Shown: piece by piece, positions 46,255 through 57,739 of the stretch
How the letters are laid out: every line of letters starts with the position of its first letter
How positions within the stretch are numbered: the first letter of the stretch is position 1
Notes under the pieces: generated by a model
Databases searched by the model: none
What the model was told of the DNA's origin: nothing
The model's input: the letters and a program-made list of their open reading frames with translations, nothing else
DNA from: Forficula auricularia
Taxonomy: Eukaryota; Arthropoda; Insecta; Dermaptera; Forficulidae
Reading direction: 5' to 3'
Assembly: GCA_024734495.1 (NCBI GenBank)
Contig: JALMQS010000089.1
Location: 1,871,445 to 1,935,444, forward strand
Length of the DNA stretch: 64,000 bases
Translations under genes and position numbers: made by a program

Positions 46255-46372
46255 TCGTAGGCCTTTCTAAACCCTTCTCTTCGGTAATGCAAGGGTCTTT
46301 CGAGATCCATAGGGGCTACATCTTTACTTGTGCGCCCCTTCTTGAATTCGATTGCATTAAAAAACAACTTTG
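46255..46372 (+). mobile_element. Non-LTR element 3' UTR fragment
   Basis: CTTCTCTTCGGTAATGCAAG and the following ~90 bp match 57335-57425 with few changes, ending GATTGCATTAAAAAA. The A-rich end and extreme 5' truncation are typical of dead LINE copies. The small frame here is not a gene. Confidence 0.8.
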
Positions 46373-46379
46373 GCTTATA

Positions 46380-48462
46380 CAATCTGTACATTCACAATTA
46401 GGTTTTCACATACTACCTGCATATAAAGATTAAATTCTTTGTTAAAGGGAAATTGTTAGCTCGAATTATGCACTATTTGTGCAGCTCGCAAGTCATTCAT
46501 TCCATTAAAGGAAATCTTTCTGTTTTTCTTTTCTTCATTACTCTAATACCTTTAATTCCTCAACAAATATCTTCATCATCATCAATTACCTTTTCTATCT
46601 ATCGTCTTTTTTATGATTAAAATAGTATCTCTCCAAGAGAATGTCCAAGTTCAAGAAATAGAAATCACACAATCATTTTCATTTTTTTTTGCTTAGTTAC
46701 TTTATAAATGTTTGAAAGGTCAAGAAAATTAATTATCAAACATGATTTATCTTGTTTGCCTGGATTCCGATACCTATGATAGCTACCCAGAAAACACCAA
46801 AATATCTTCAATACATCTTAAAGACATCTTTCTAATCTTGATGGAATTATTTCAAAGCTCTTGAAATTCTTTGTTTTAGACATACAAACACTTTGACACC
46901 AGAGCGAGCTTTTTAGGACTTTTCGTTCTTGATTGATCGTTGGTATTGAAATCCAGACAGATACACTGAAGTAATAATTATAGAAATATTTTTATCCAAG
47001 TTTCAGACACTTTAAACACAAATTCTCTGATTGACCGGCAACCTGCACTTTTCTTTCCTGGGGCGATTTTTTTCACTGATAAATAAATATCCATTATAGA
47101 ATCAACATTATACATAAAAAATGACGAAAAATCCAATAGTTTAATAGAATTATTATTTTGAAAAAATATATTATCTTTCCAAAATTAATTCATCACGAGA
47201 AGCCGAAATAATATTTTATTGAAAAAAAGAAGGATTTTAAATGCCAAATGTCATATTAAGGAATATGCTTAATTGCCCAAGTGGCATATTCGCTTGGGTG
47301 TTGAACCCAAGTTCCAAACCGGGTATTTAGCTGAATGAGGCTTTGATATAATATCCCCTCTGACATGTGTATGATATCTAACCACCTGGGAAATTTTACT
47401 CCGAAGTTAAGTTCATTCTCCGAGGGTATCAGCAAATTAAGTATATTAGAATTTGAATTTTTCATAAAATTCTTATTTTCCAATATTTGATTATGTGTAA
47501 TGTCTAATAAGAAAGTAATCAGTGAAAGACGTTTGGTGTCCGCACGAGATTATTCAAATATAAATATTTAATAAATTTTTTTTTCTTATTTTGAAAAATA
47601 AATGTTTTTTTTTGGGGGGGGGGTGAGGGGGTGGAATCGTTTCAAAGGGTGATTAGAATGAAAAAAGAAATCATCTCCGAAATTGGTTTTATGCAACGAG
47701 GAAGAAAGAATGTTTTCTTAGATTTTTAACGTTGATTCCTTTAAACTATATAGGGGAGAGTTATGAAGGGAAAGGGATTGACGATTCAAAGGGATTTTCT
47801 TATTCTTTTGGCAGAAAAAGAAAAGTTCAAAGATTTTTTCTGTTTTTTTTTCTTTTTAACTCACTCTAACTGACGCTGCGCTTTATTTTAGAATTTCTTG
47901 TTTTTAGTTCAAACGGAATGGAATATCAGTGCAATGAATAAATGACGTGCCTTTTTTTTAGAATTGTGCGCCAGGAATTAATAATCCTCTTTCGTAAATA
48001 ATTGAAAGAAAATAAATTATTCAATCGGTACTGACTTAAGATTTAAGATAAACGGTATAGGGCCCATGTAAGTTTCATTTCATTTCATTTCAAAGCTCAT
48101 TTATAATTTTAAAAATAATTTTATATAATTTATATTTTTTATCTTTACTCAACACAGACCTTGATCAAATTAAAAACTAATCGAATCATAATTCATCAAA
48201 TCGAACGTTCCGTTGACTATATTTTGAATTTCATAAAAGAAAACCAAAGAGAGTGTCTTCTGCTTGATCTGATAATTTTGCTTATATGTCATCTTGGGTA
48301 CAAATCACATATTTTAAAAAGTTTGACTCCCGACTTCTGAAACTAGGCAATTTTTATGATTTAAACTAAATTATCTTTTTATCATATAACTACATATAGT
48401 AAACAGCACAATTATAATATATTTACAAAAATCTTAACATTTTATCTATATTAGGTAGTTAA
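46380..48462. other. No gene supported
   Basis: About 47260-47420 is less AT-rich and contains GCTTGGGTGTTGAACCCAAG, a hairpin reminiscent of the tRNA-like hairpin cores, but arms are not visible. A short PLE-end-like phrase (GTGTCTTCTGCTTGAT) lies near 48252. A G run lies at 47616-47625. The rest is plain AT-rich sequence. Confidence 0.45.
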
Positions 48463-48627
48463 CAGTGGCGCGCGGTGCATGGATGCTGTGGATGCGGCGC
48501 ATCCCTAAAATTTCAAACATTTAGAGTATTTTCATAAATATATAAGGTCGACTTCAAAATTTCAAGAGGATCTTTAAATTTTCAAATTATTATCCGTTAT
48601 TTGAAATATTTCTATAAAAAACATTTT

Positions 48628-48722
48628 TACAGAAGTTTTTTGACGGGGTATAGTGGTGTTTCACAACCCTCACACCTCTTTGTGAAATACCACTATAACC
48701 TGTCAAAAAACTCCTGTGTTTA
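48628..48722. repeat. Hairpin within the hAT element
   Basis: ACAGAAGTTTTTTGACGGGG and the following TATAGTGGTGTTTCACAA pair with about 48683-48720. The 36-kb copy has related sequence (GTGAAACACCATAGG near 36636) in a different place. Confidence 0.75.
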
Positions 48723-49085
48723 ATATTTTTCACTATAAACCAACATCGCTTTCCCTAAATGTTAAAAATATTTTTTGTTTTGAAAAGTAAATTGGCTCAC
48801 GAAATGAAATAAAATTGTTTCATAGTTTCAAGGGGCAATTAATATGAATGGTTTTTCCAAAAAGGCCGCGGATAGAAGGTTTGAACTTACTGCCTGGTAG
48901 GTATATCTTCCAGTTCAAGCCTGTCAAAGCAAGTCCAGACGTGTTTTAGTCAAATAAAAATTGCCCACGCTAAGAAACTATTAAAATAGTAATAATACAA
49001 AAAAGGAATATATAAAGATATTTCGAGAATCTTTGGACTAAACCATTTCTAAGATCTCTCAATATATAAGATAGGAAATAACTAA

Positions 49086-49277
49086 GGGCCGGTTGTATGT
49101 TGCAAAGTAAATGCTTTTTACCATTAACCCAGGGTAGATGGTAAATGGAGGGGACTGGGATGGCCAATCAGATGCCAGGTACTGACAGTGCCTGGCATCT
49201 GATTGGCCATCCCAATCCCTCCATTTACCATCTACCTGGGTTAATGGTAAAAAGCATTTGCATTTTGACTCGACGCC
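49086..49277. mobile_element. PIF/Harbinger-type MITE with empty-site support
   Basis: TAA flanks both sides (49083-49085 and 49278-49280). The 36-kb copy of the host element reads AGCTAAGTGAG at the same point, with a single TAA and no insert. The left end is GGGCCGGTTGTATG. The arms, including GTAAATGCTTTTTACCATTA, pair over about 80 bp around a centre near 49183. 192 bp, with no coding capacity. Confidence 0.9.
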
Positions 49278-49634
49278 TAAGAGTGCTCTAGAGAAGTTAT
49301 AGCTTGCTTATATCAATAGAATTAGGAGAGATTTAGGATTTTCTTATTGGACAGACTGATTCACTGTGGAAGATTGTCGATTTCCATCTCATGGACTGTA
49401 GAGTTTAAGTCACAAGATTCCTACCCTTACTCATACAAAGCAGTATCCGGCCCTAAAATATATTTTTTAAAAATCTAATGTTAAATTTGAAAAATAACAA
49501 AAATTATGCCGTATTTGATGAAATTTACAAAATAATAAAAGCCAAAATATAAATAAATTTTCAAAAAACAAAGGGTGCTTTTTTGGACAGCATCCTCTGG
49601 TTGAAAAGTCTCCAACCGCCACTGGCACTTAATA

Positions 49635-49830
49635 ATAATCGGCTTACGACGGCGACGACGGCGTGATACCTCTGAATGGGTAAAAAGATCGAATAGAGGT
49701 CAATGATTGCCTGTGCTTAAGCAATATGTTAAATAAATACGTGGGAGTTTAAAAATAATTTAAAATTTTCAAACATGTCTCCTAGCCAGCAAGATGCCCA
49801 TCGAAGCCGGGTTTCGCGGGTGGTATAATA
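49635..49830 (-). repeat. Short dispersed repeat, copy 3
   Basis: The reverse complement matches 16590-16765 and 22620-22821, including ACCCGCGAAACCCGGCTTCG, GCATCTTGCTGGCT and CACGCCGTCGTCGCCGTCG. It sits just after the hAT right end. Confidence 0.8.
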
Positions 49831-50164
49831 ATAAGTAAACAAGTACAAGAATATAAAATAGTTTTCATTTATTTTACTATATATTTATTTTTTGTATCAT
49901 AGACAAATTAAATAGGTACAGAAGGTCATTGGTACATTCAAATAATCATATTTTGTATTTGATTTTTTTTTCAATATACTCGAGCATTTGGTTTTTAAAT
50001 ATGCTTGAAATTCATTCCACGCCATTCTAAAAATTTCTTTCAGCCTTTTTCTTGTCTAGTAGTAATATATTCCTCTCATTGCGCCGAGCGATTGTCATAA
50101 CTCTAAATTCCTTCCGAAGTCTCATTTGAATGCGAAATAGAGAATATATTTTCAATAAATTTCA

Positions 50165-50762
50165 CTTTATCCAATGCGAAGCATGGGAGAAAGTATTGGA
50201 ATCGCTCTCGCGGCAAGCGCGACTTCAAAGGGTCCTCAGGTGAAGACTACGGAACCCATAGACTCAAGTAAGGTCACAAATTGAAGTATTCAATGAGATT
50301 GAATTTTAGCACGTGGCGGTTTTGCGAAAAATTACCTGGAATCTCGTCGAGAGGCCAAAAAGTGCCATTTTTTTTGGAAGTGCGTGGGGATGGATGGATG
50401 TATGTATGTGTTATCGTTTTTTTCGTCCACGATTTTTTCCACACCTTTGCGCTGATTGAAATGAAATTGAAAACCTACCATTAGTTTAACAAAATGAAGC
50501 GCTGATTAGTTTTTGGTACATATCGGTCCACAAACATTAGTACTTTATTTCAGTACTTTTTTAGTTTTTTCTAAATATCTTGAAAATGACTTAACCAATT
50601 TTGATGAAATATAATATCCTAATTAAGTACCCTGGGGACCACAAAAAAGGTTAAATAAAGTTTTTAGTAAAATTATATTTTAAAGTACTTTACTCAAGAA
50701 CATATTAATATTTCAAATGAATTTGGATAAAGTTTAGCAACGATCCGTTGCAGTTTATTTTA
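50165..50762 (+). mobile_element. Helentron/HINE-like element, copy 3 (no array)
   Basis: Matches copy 1 at its left part (50165-50695 vs 45-605) and then goes directly to the right end (ATATTTCAAATGAATTTGG, GCAACGATCCGTTGC at 50738-50752) without the ~119-bp tandem array. It therefore shows the minimal form of the element. The small frame at 50281-50484 overlaps a short GTAT run and is not a gene. Confidence 0.6.
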
Positions 50763-52488
50763 AATTTGTTGATGGGAAATTTTTAAAAAATATTACGCCT
50801 TTTTATCGCACATTAATAGTGACGGAAAAATATAAACTAAAATGCGGGACGCGAGATTAATTAAGCCATTGCCTGTCAATACCGAGAAATCCGGGGCGTT
50901 AGGTAACTTTGTATAATATAGTCTTAATTAATTGGCTGGTTTTTATTAAACAACATACTATATATCTGTATGAAAATAAAATTTTTAAAAATGTAGGTAA
51001 ATTTGTGAGTTAGGTATAATACTTTGAGTAAAATCAATATAAATCGGTTCCAAAAATAATAAATAAATATTTGTTATTATATTATTGACTAAAGGTTATA
51101 TAATTGAAAGGAGAGGCTGTTGACCAGTCCTTACTCGTGTAACAGCTGTTCTTGTCATCTCAGGTAAACCATATTACACAAAATTAATAGATCGTCAGAT
51201 AACTGAATTGCTTTGATTACTCAGAAGTAAAATAAACATAATAGAAAATCAATAACTCTGCTATTCTCGGCAAGAGAATCTTTATAAATTAAATTTATAA
51301 TTAGACATATAAGGAAATTTGATATGGGAAAATTGATAAACCGAAACCATGTAAATAAAAGCACAATACATTGAAAAAATAAAAATAACAACAGCTTTGG
51401 ACTGCTTTTCAGGATAAAACTACAATAAATTTTTAATTTGAAGTATCGTCGAAAGTGAAACGGAATAAATAAAAATGTAACTAACCATTTTCTACAAAAA
51501 TAAATTTTCGAAGAAGTTTCAATAATACTATCTAGTCTAGCAACGAACAATCGGTTGCAGTTTATTTTTCTATCTGAGAATAACAAATTTTTAAACAAAA
51601 TTAGAAAAAAATTATATTAAATAATGTAGATTTAAAAATTCTGTAAAAATATATCATTAAATTCCGAGGAAACATTTTCAAAAAATACAATGTGTTCGGA
51701 TAGAATTTGTTTTACCCTCAAAATGAAGGACTTTTTTATCTTCGGGAACCAAATTTAGAATTTAATTTTTTCCGATTATTTCACATTCTTGCATTTTAAG
51801 AAAAATTTTAAAAATAAAAAAAACCTCCTAAAAATTTGATTATAAAAATTACAATACTCGGCTCTTGGAAATTTGAATAGGGGTATAGAGAATTAATGTG
51901 TTTTTTAGTTATAGCAGACTTTTTAATCTTAATAATAATTATTTAAAATATAAAAAATTTCGTCTTTTCATTGCCTCTTTAATCATTTTTAATTTCATTT
52001 TCCATAAGCAATCACTCTATCGCTTTATACATTTTTAAATCCTAAACCGAAAATCCTCTTTAGCGTAAACATGTCACGTAAACACCACAGATTGACTTTC
52101 AACAATGCCAGAAGCATAGAGATGACAGACACAGTACTCCGTGGCTATGGTACTCGTTTATTGCTAGGGTATTATCGGAAGTGTTTGGGATTTTACGTAT
52201 TGATGCTATTGAAATTGATAGTATTGCATTTTGGATGATTTTCGCCCTAATGATTTATTGTATAGAGATAGATAATAATGAAATAATTTATAATGGAGCC
52301 TACTGAAAAGTACTTTTGATAGAGTTTATTTGGGGATGTGCTAGAGCTATGGTTTCCTCCCTCATCAAAGGAGGGTGGGAGGGCATTCTAATTCTTATAA
52401 TACATAAATATTTATGTGATCAATATGTCCATGAAAATCAAAGAAGAAACAAATCATAATTATACTTATTTTTATTAAATGTAGATAT
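50763..52488. other. No gene supported
   Basis: AT-rich. A lone copy of the HINE-like right end (AATCGGTTGCAGTTTATTTT) lies near 51549-51568, with its hairpin altered to GCAACGAACAATCGGTTGC. The minus frame at 51221-51598 (125 residues) overlaps that terminus, is hydrophobic and AT-driven, and shows no known family; I do not call it a gene. Confidence 0.5.
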
Positions 52489-52489
52489 T

Positions 52490-52720
52490 CAATCCGGTTG
52501 GCCTAGTGGTTGAAGAGCATGCCTTCTAATCAAGCTAGCGCGGGCTCAAGACCGACTCGATTCAAATATTTGACAGTCTAAAATCTGATTCCTTCAAGGG
52601 ACGGCAATGGGAAACTACTCCTGTGGAAAATTTTCCCTGGAAAATTACACTGGAGAAGATACTCTAATAATCACCGACTCCACGCTTGGAATCGAGTATG
52701 GCACTTGAAGAAGAAGAAAA
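52490..52720 (+). mobile_element. tRNA-derived SINE, family 2
   Basis: Starts AATCCGGTTGGCCTAGTGGT, with an A-box-like TTGGCCTAGTGGTTGA and a B-box-like GGGCTCAAGACCG about 50 bp later, as in a tRNA. The body contains GGCAATGGGAAACTACTCCT and the tail ends in GAAGAAGAAGAAAA. It is unlike family 1 in body and tail. A target duplication is only weakly suggested (ATGTAGATAT / ATATAGATAT). Confidence 0.82.
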
Positions 52721-52729
52721 TGTTTTATA

Positions 52730-53900
52730 TAGATATATTATTGCAGACTTTCACATTAAAAAAAATCAAAAAACAATCTATTCATAAAAACAAATCATTA
52801 TTAGTACTTTGATGTGATGTTAACCTGGGAGCCGATATAATATATCTACCAAACCGTAACGTGTTTCGAATTTAAATTTTCGGTATCTGTTCCACTGATA
52901 ATTATGTTTTTCTTTATTTGATTATAACATAGAGTCAATGAGATTTTTCGGATTTAAATTAAAAAAATTATGAGTTATTTTTTCTAGGGACATAGTGTTT
53001 TTTCATGGTGAAATATACCTAATACTTATTAATTCTTCTTCTTCTTCTTTCTCATTTTCTTTGTTTCGGACACAGCGCAAATGTCTATATTATTTTAGGA
53101 CAGTTCTAGAATAATATCATGTTTTTTTGAATTCCAGGATCATATTATGTTCCAACAGCTTATCTTAAGGGTATTTTTTTTAATCTTTTATCCTAGTCCG
53201 TCCGTTACCGTGTGGTCAAAGTGTTATCAGTCCGGTGGTTTTCGAGGTCATGTGTAGTTCTTTGAACAGTTCTGTTTAATAATTGATTAAATAAAATACT
53301 TAGTAACCATTTCTTTCAAAAATTCATTCTCAAAATTTTTAGCCAAAAACGTTAACTTCAAAAAGATTCCTAAGTATACTATATTTTTAAGGGTGTTTAA
53401 GGTATATGAAATCTAAAAAAATTTAATTTGACTGTTGTTTACACCAGAGAATATGCCAATATCTCTTTTATATAAAATTAGATAAGAAATTAATAATAAT
53501 CGAAACTTACACATGGTTTTATATATTCTTGTTATTAATAAAACAAATGTTCGTTTTTGTCGAAACATTAAAAAATAAATTTTAAGTTTCAACCAGAAAA
53601 AAAACGTGTCATATGATGTTCGTGCTTTTAAGTAATCAAGTGGCCATTTTAAAAAGGTTCACGGATTTCCTTTATGTCCACGCAGAAGAGAAAGGACTGC
53701 CTTTTGTACAAAAGTGACTATTTAGAGAAATAAAGAGAAGATAAATCTTTCTTCTACTTGAGTTTACTTTTTATGCAATTCTTGTCTCCCGTGGCGCCCT
53801 CAGAATTTTCATTCTCTGTGAAAAATCACTTTTAAGCAAATATAAATATTGATTCTTTTTTTTTTTAAGATTCTATAGATTACTATAATTATTATTTTTA
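52730..53900. other. No gene seen
   Basis: AT-rich with a CTT run near 53036-53049. No repeats shared with the rest of the window were noticed. Confidence 0.5.
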
Positions 53901-53904
53901 CTTT

Positions 53905-54510
53905 ACATTACAGGGTAAGGTCAAGTATTGTAATCATGCATGAAAAAAGTGTTTTTTTGCTTCAATTTTTCAAAATATCCCAAAAACGGCTGAAACTATT
54001 TTGATTAAAAAATTATGTGAAACCATGGCATTTCGGTCTACAAAAAAGGCCTAATATATGAACATCGAAAAAATTATATTTTTCGAGACAATAATTGTTT
54101 TGTCAAAATGTCTGTTAGTTAGTCTGCCTGTTAGTCTGTGCGTTACTAAATTTTGTGGCCAAGCTATCTCAAAAACTAGTGTGAATATCAAAACCAAATT
54201 TCACAAGTAGTTTTGGTGCATTGAGATTAAGAGCTGATTAGATTTTGGTGCATATTGACCCAAAATTAAGAGGGGTGGAGGGGGGTTAAAAATTAAAAAT
54301 CTAGGCCATTTAAGCAAACTCAACCAAATTTTGTATACATAATTAGTGGACCCCCAGAAGTCTAAAAATCCAAAAACTAACTGTCCAAAATGGGGGGAGG
54401 GTCAAAAATTAAAAAATAAAAAACGAGGCCCTCTACCAAACTCAACCAAATTTTGTATACATAATCCGTGGGCCACAGAAGTATAAAAATCCAAAAACTA
54501 ACCCCCCCCC
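53905..54510 (+). repeat. Repeat element with ~112-bp satellite-like units
   Basis: The left end TACAGGGTAAGGTCAAGTAT matches 29561. After about 350 bp come two tandem units (from about 54280 and 54395), each with CTCAACCAAATTTTGTATAC, CAGAAGT and AAAAATCCAAAAACTAAC. The same unit fills the interior of the palindrome at 60.1-60.8 kb. No right end is seen. Not coding. Confidence 0.75.
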
Positions 54511-54553
54511 TTACATGATTATAAATAATTTTATTAAATATTAAGTCTAAGTG

Positions 54554-54600
54554 AGGGGCCAGGTTGTATGGTAAATTCAAGTGGATGGCCACATCAGAGC
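54554..54600 (+). mobile_element. Harbinger-type MITE end, degenerate
   Basis: GGGGCCAGGTTGTATGGTAA and GATGGCCACATCAGA resemble the end and inner part of the 49-kb and 28-kb MITEs. The rest is missing. Confidence 0.45.
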
Positions 54601-55645
54601 TTGTCAGTTTATTTAATGTTTACTTAGAAACTATAGTAAATAGAATTATCAAATACCACAAAAATTAGAAACCAGAAACATACGTTTTGAGGTTTCTTGA
54701 ATTATAAACTAATTAGACATTTTGAGGTAGTGAAATCTGAAGAATCACAGAAAAGTAACTAAGATACCACACCAAGTTTTGAACCTAAATTCTCATATGC
54801 TGGAAATATTCTAATTTTATATCTTTATCCTCTTATGACCATTTTCTCAAAAATTTACAATTTTTAATTATTACTATATATTATAAATTCTGTAAATTTT
54901 GGGGAGTTTCTATTCAATTCGACATTACCGAATCCTTTTCACATAAGATAATTTCAGACACCTAAGAAATTTCAATCGCAAACCTACACATAAATATTAA
55001 TCCTACATCGGATTGAGGAAAAATAGTAATAAATAGAAAGAATCATCATAGACTTATAGACTAGAAGATTAAAAGCACATGTACATGCATGTAATTTTAG
55101 CTCTATTAATGTTTTTACAATATAAATTGTCACAAGTTCTGTATTGATAGCGTCTTATCCAATTAAAGTAGAAATAATCAAAATTCTTTTAACTGGTTCT
55201 CTGTTAGCACACTTGGTCTAGAAGTTGTTTTCTAGACACTTGAAGATCTTATAGAGATCTTAAAGATAATAAGAGCTGAATAAGTCATATTCTAGAGCAA
55301 GCCTGCTATTTGGATTACCTATTAGAACCGTTCCACTAGTGTTTGCCTGCAAACATTGAAATAAAACAAAATGGCTTAAAAGCTTAAGCAATTATTTAAT
55401 TTGTGAAAGCGCCTGGAAAGCATACGCTATATTAGTTATTATTTTAAAAATTTATTAATATTGTATTATTTAATGATAATTGATTTAAGTTAAGTAACAC
55501 AGCTTGCTCTCTGGGTCCCAAATCAAATAAGGTTACTTGCATCTCTCTGGAGTTTATAGTGTTTGCCATTTAAATAAGATATGGACCTACAATTCTCCAG
55601 AGTCAAAATGAAAACCCCTTCAGAATATTATGCTATATAGTCATC
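54601..55645. other. No gene seen
   Basis: AT-rich with no recognised repeat. Confidence 0.5.
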
Positions 55646-55647
55646 AC

Positions 55648-55700
55648 CAGGGGCGTCCAAAGAAAATTTTGAGGGGGGGGGGGGGCAAAGAGAGACATAT
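55648..55700 (+). mobile_element. Possible hAT left end
   Basis: CAGGGGCGTCCAAAG followed by a long G run resembles the 23.28-kb hAT MITE end (CAAGGGCGGATCC, then a G run). No right terminus is seen. Confidence 0.35.
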
Positions 55701-55834
55701 AATTACATTATTTAATTTTTTGAGTTTTTTTTATAAGTACAATAGACTAATATACAATAGATTATTGGATAAAAAATACTTGGTAGGTTTCACATTAAGA
55801 TATAAAAAATAAAACGAATTTATTTTTGGAGAAT

Positions 55835-55885
55835 CTTTAATCTCGATATATATATTTCGGGTGACTAACCCATCTTCAGGAGAAA
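55835..55885 (-). ncRNA. Hammerhead-like stem at PLE left end
   Basis: On the minus strand: CTGAAGA, then a GGG/CCC stem with loop TTAGTCA, then GAAA. This has the CTGANGA...GAAA spacing of a hammerhead core, with one extra base before the stem. Stem III and the cleavage triplet are not clear, so it may be a decayed ribozyme or only a conserved hairpin. Confidence 0.4.
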
Positions 55886-55924
55886 CAGAAAGTAACTGAC
55901 CTGGATAAGTCTAAATTGAATACA

Positions 55925-56700
55925 AGTCAATGGTAAAATTTATTTTTACGATAACAAAAGTCAAAATATTTAAAATTAGTGGAGGGAGAAAGGTAGGAAG
56001 TATATTTTGTTTAATTTTGAATGGCCTTCTGAGAAATGAGGATTTCGAATTTGAATACAAGTCAATGGTAAAATTTCATAATAATTCCTTTGCTAAACAA
56101 ATTGTATTTTGGCGTAGATACGTTGATGATATTTTTGTCATATGGTCAGGTACTCTTAGACAATTAAGCTCTTTCCAAAATTACTTAAACTCTCTTCACT
56201 CTAATATAGAATTCACTTCCGAAATTGGAAATAAAACCCTTTCTTTTTGGACCTCCAAATAACTATTTCGAAAAACAAACTTAATTACAAAATTTTTAGA
56301 AAAGATACTTTCACAGACACAGTGATTCCATTTTCGTCTAACCACCCCACTAACACTAAATTTGCCGCTTTTTATTCGATGATCTACAGACTTATTTCGA
56401 TACCAATGGACACTTCAGATTTTAACAATGAACTAAATATCATTTATAATATAGCTGTGAATACTGGCTACAACACACTGATAATTAATAAAATTTACAA
56501 AAAATTTATCGAAAAATAAGTATGTCTCACACACACTCACTAAATTCCGGAACTGATAAAATATTTAAAAGACTCCCCTTCATTTCGAACCACGTTACAA
56601 ACCCTATAGCTTCAACTCTTAGAACACCTGCTTTATATAATATAACTCCTGATTTAGCAATAATGCACCGAACGAAGCATACCGAAGTTACGTATTGCTT
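55925..56700 (+). pseudogene. PLE reverse transcriptase, partial, broken
   Basis: The frame through 56262 contains NEDFEFEYKSMVKF, KQIVFWRRYVDDIFVIW (the YVDD catalytic box of Penelope RT) and SNIEFTSEIGNKTLSF. One base is missing near 56240, after which the next frame continues LDLQITISKNKLNYKI, IPFSSNHPTNTKFAAF, MIYRLISIPM and YNIAVNTGYNTLIINKI, the RT thumb. A TAA at 56517 is followed by related sequence (KRLPFISNHVTNPIAS) to the assembly gap. TGAATACAAGTCAATGGTAA occurs at both 55918 and 56056, an internal duplication that breaks the 5' part. The endonuclease would lie in or beyond the gap. Clearly PLE; not functional as assembled. Confidence 0.88.
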
Positions 56701-56800
56701 NNNNNNNNNNNNNNNNNNNNNNNNNNNNNNNNNNNNNNNNNNNNNNNNNNNNNNNNNNNNNNNNNNNNNNNNNNNNNNNNNNNNNNNNNNNNNNNNNNNN
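56701..56800. other. Assembly gap (100 N)
   Basis: Exactly 100 N, the conventional length for a gap of unknown size. PLE sequence stops on the left and non-LTR sequence starts on the right, so the two need not be adjacent in the genome. Confidence 0.99.
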
Positions 56801-57440
56801 TGCAGCAAGGAAGATTGGCTTCTTATTCAGGTCCAAGCGATTTTACAAACCCCACAACTTCTCACCATCTACAAGGCCCAAATCCGCCCCTGTCTCGAAT
56901 ACGGCTCTCATCTGTGGAGAGAGCCTCAAAAATATTCTCTTGCTACCCTTGATGCACTCAGAAACGAGCCGTCAGGCTAATTGACGATTCTACCCTCACC
57001 GACTCCCTCGACTCGCTGGCTCATCGAAGAGATGTCTCTGCCCTTTCCCTTTTCTATAGATACTATCACGGCAGGTGCTCTGATGAGATAAAATCAATAA
57101 TTCCCCCAAAGCATACTTTGCACGCAGCACACGTTTTGCCGACTCCCAACACTCTTTTGCGGTCAAATTGGAAAAGTGCCGGACCACTTCATTCGCGAAT
57201 ACATATATCCCCATGACTTCAAGGAACTGGAACTCTCTCCCCAGCCTCTATCTTTCCCAGCACCTATGATCTTCAAACCTTCAAAACCAGGGTGCATAGA
57301 CACCTACGTCTACACCCTCTCACTTAATCAACTTTCCTTCTCTTCGGTAATGCAAGGGTCTTTCGAGATCCATAGGGGCTACACCTTTACTGGTGCACCC
57401 CTTCTTGCATTCGATTGCATTAAAAAAAAAAAAAAAAAAA
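56801..57440 (+). pseudogene. Non-LTR retrotransposon RT C-terminus and 3' end
   Basis: After the gap: LLTIYKAQIRPCLEYGSHLW, the thumb motif that follows the catalytic core in jockey/CR1-like ORF2 proteins, then KYSLATLDAL. A frame change leads to RLIDD, DSLAHRRDVSALSLFYRYYH, SDEIKSIIPPKHTLHA and, after a further break, HISPMTSRNWNSLPSLYLS. The 3' UTR has CTTCTCTTCGGTAATGCAAG and ends GATTGCATTAAA with poly(A) at 57420-57440. Same family as 44.5 kb (shared ALSL.YRYYHG and MTSR.WNSL). Multiple frameshifts make it dead. Confidence 0.88.
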
Positions 57441-57469
57441 TACTCGCAAATGTTATCTCATTTTGAATT

Positions 57470-57735
57470 TGTATATGTATATATATATATGTATGTGTGT
57501 GTTGTTTAATCAAGCCTTTATCAATGTTCTGTACAAACTGATGGGGTCGGCACATTGGTGGGGGAGTGGGTGAGTACCTTTTGACATCTGTAATTAATAA
57601 TAACTCACTGACTTGCCTATTGAGTGGTCCCACAGTTTCCACTGAGGAAGAGATGCCGGAGAGCGCTCTCGAAATATTTCGGATTAACCATTTGAATAAT
57701 AAAATAAATTACTGAAAAAGCAATTCAATTTATTT
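57470..57735 (+). mobile_element. PLE-type terminus with hammerhead-like motif
   Basis: CTGAGGA (57641), AGAG...CTCT stem sequence and CGAAAT (57668), followed by the TTCGG and AATAAAATAAATT tail, fit the arrangement of the other PLE ends (CTGANGA, stem, GAAA). There is a TATG microsatellite on its left. No coding sequence. Confidence 0.45.
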
Positions 57736-57739
57736 ATCC

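Larger units (their letters stand above)
48463..49624 (+). mobile_element. hAT-type element family 2, longest copy
   Basis: Left end CAGTGGCGCGCGGTGCATGG; the right-end complement is CAGTGGCGGTTGGAGACTTT. Flanking octamers GTAGTTAA and GCACTTAA match at 6 of 8. No transposase is encoded. It carries a Harbinger MITE (49086-49277) and a separate hairpin (48628-48720), both absent from, or different in, the 36-kb copy. Confidence 0.82.

Noticed and set aside
49086..49277. microRNA precursor
   Set aside because: It folds into a long hairpin, but the TAA duplication and Harbinger-type ends identify a MITE; small-RNA data would be needed to argue otherwise.
51221..51598. 125-residue minus-strand open frame
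   Set aside because: Phe/Leu/Ile-rich translation of AT-rich DNA, overlapping a HINE-like terminus; no motif, and length is within chance for this window.
57176..57466. 96-residue open frame
   Set aside because: It is an out-of-frame reading of the non-LTR reverse transcriptase tail and 3' UTR, which align to the copy at 44.5 kb in another frame.
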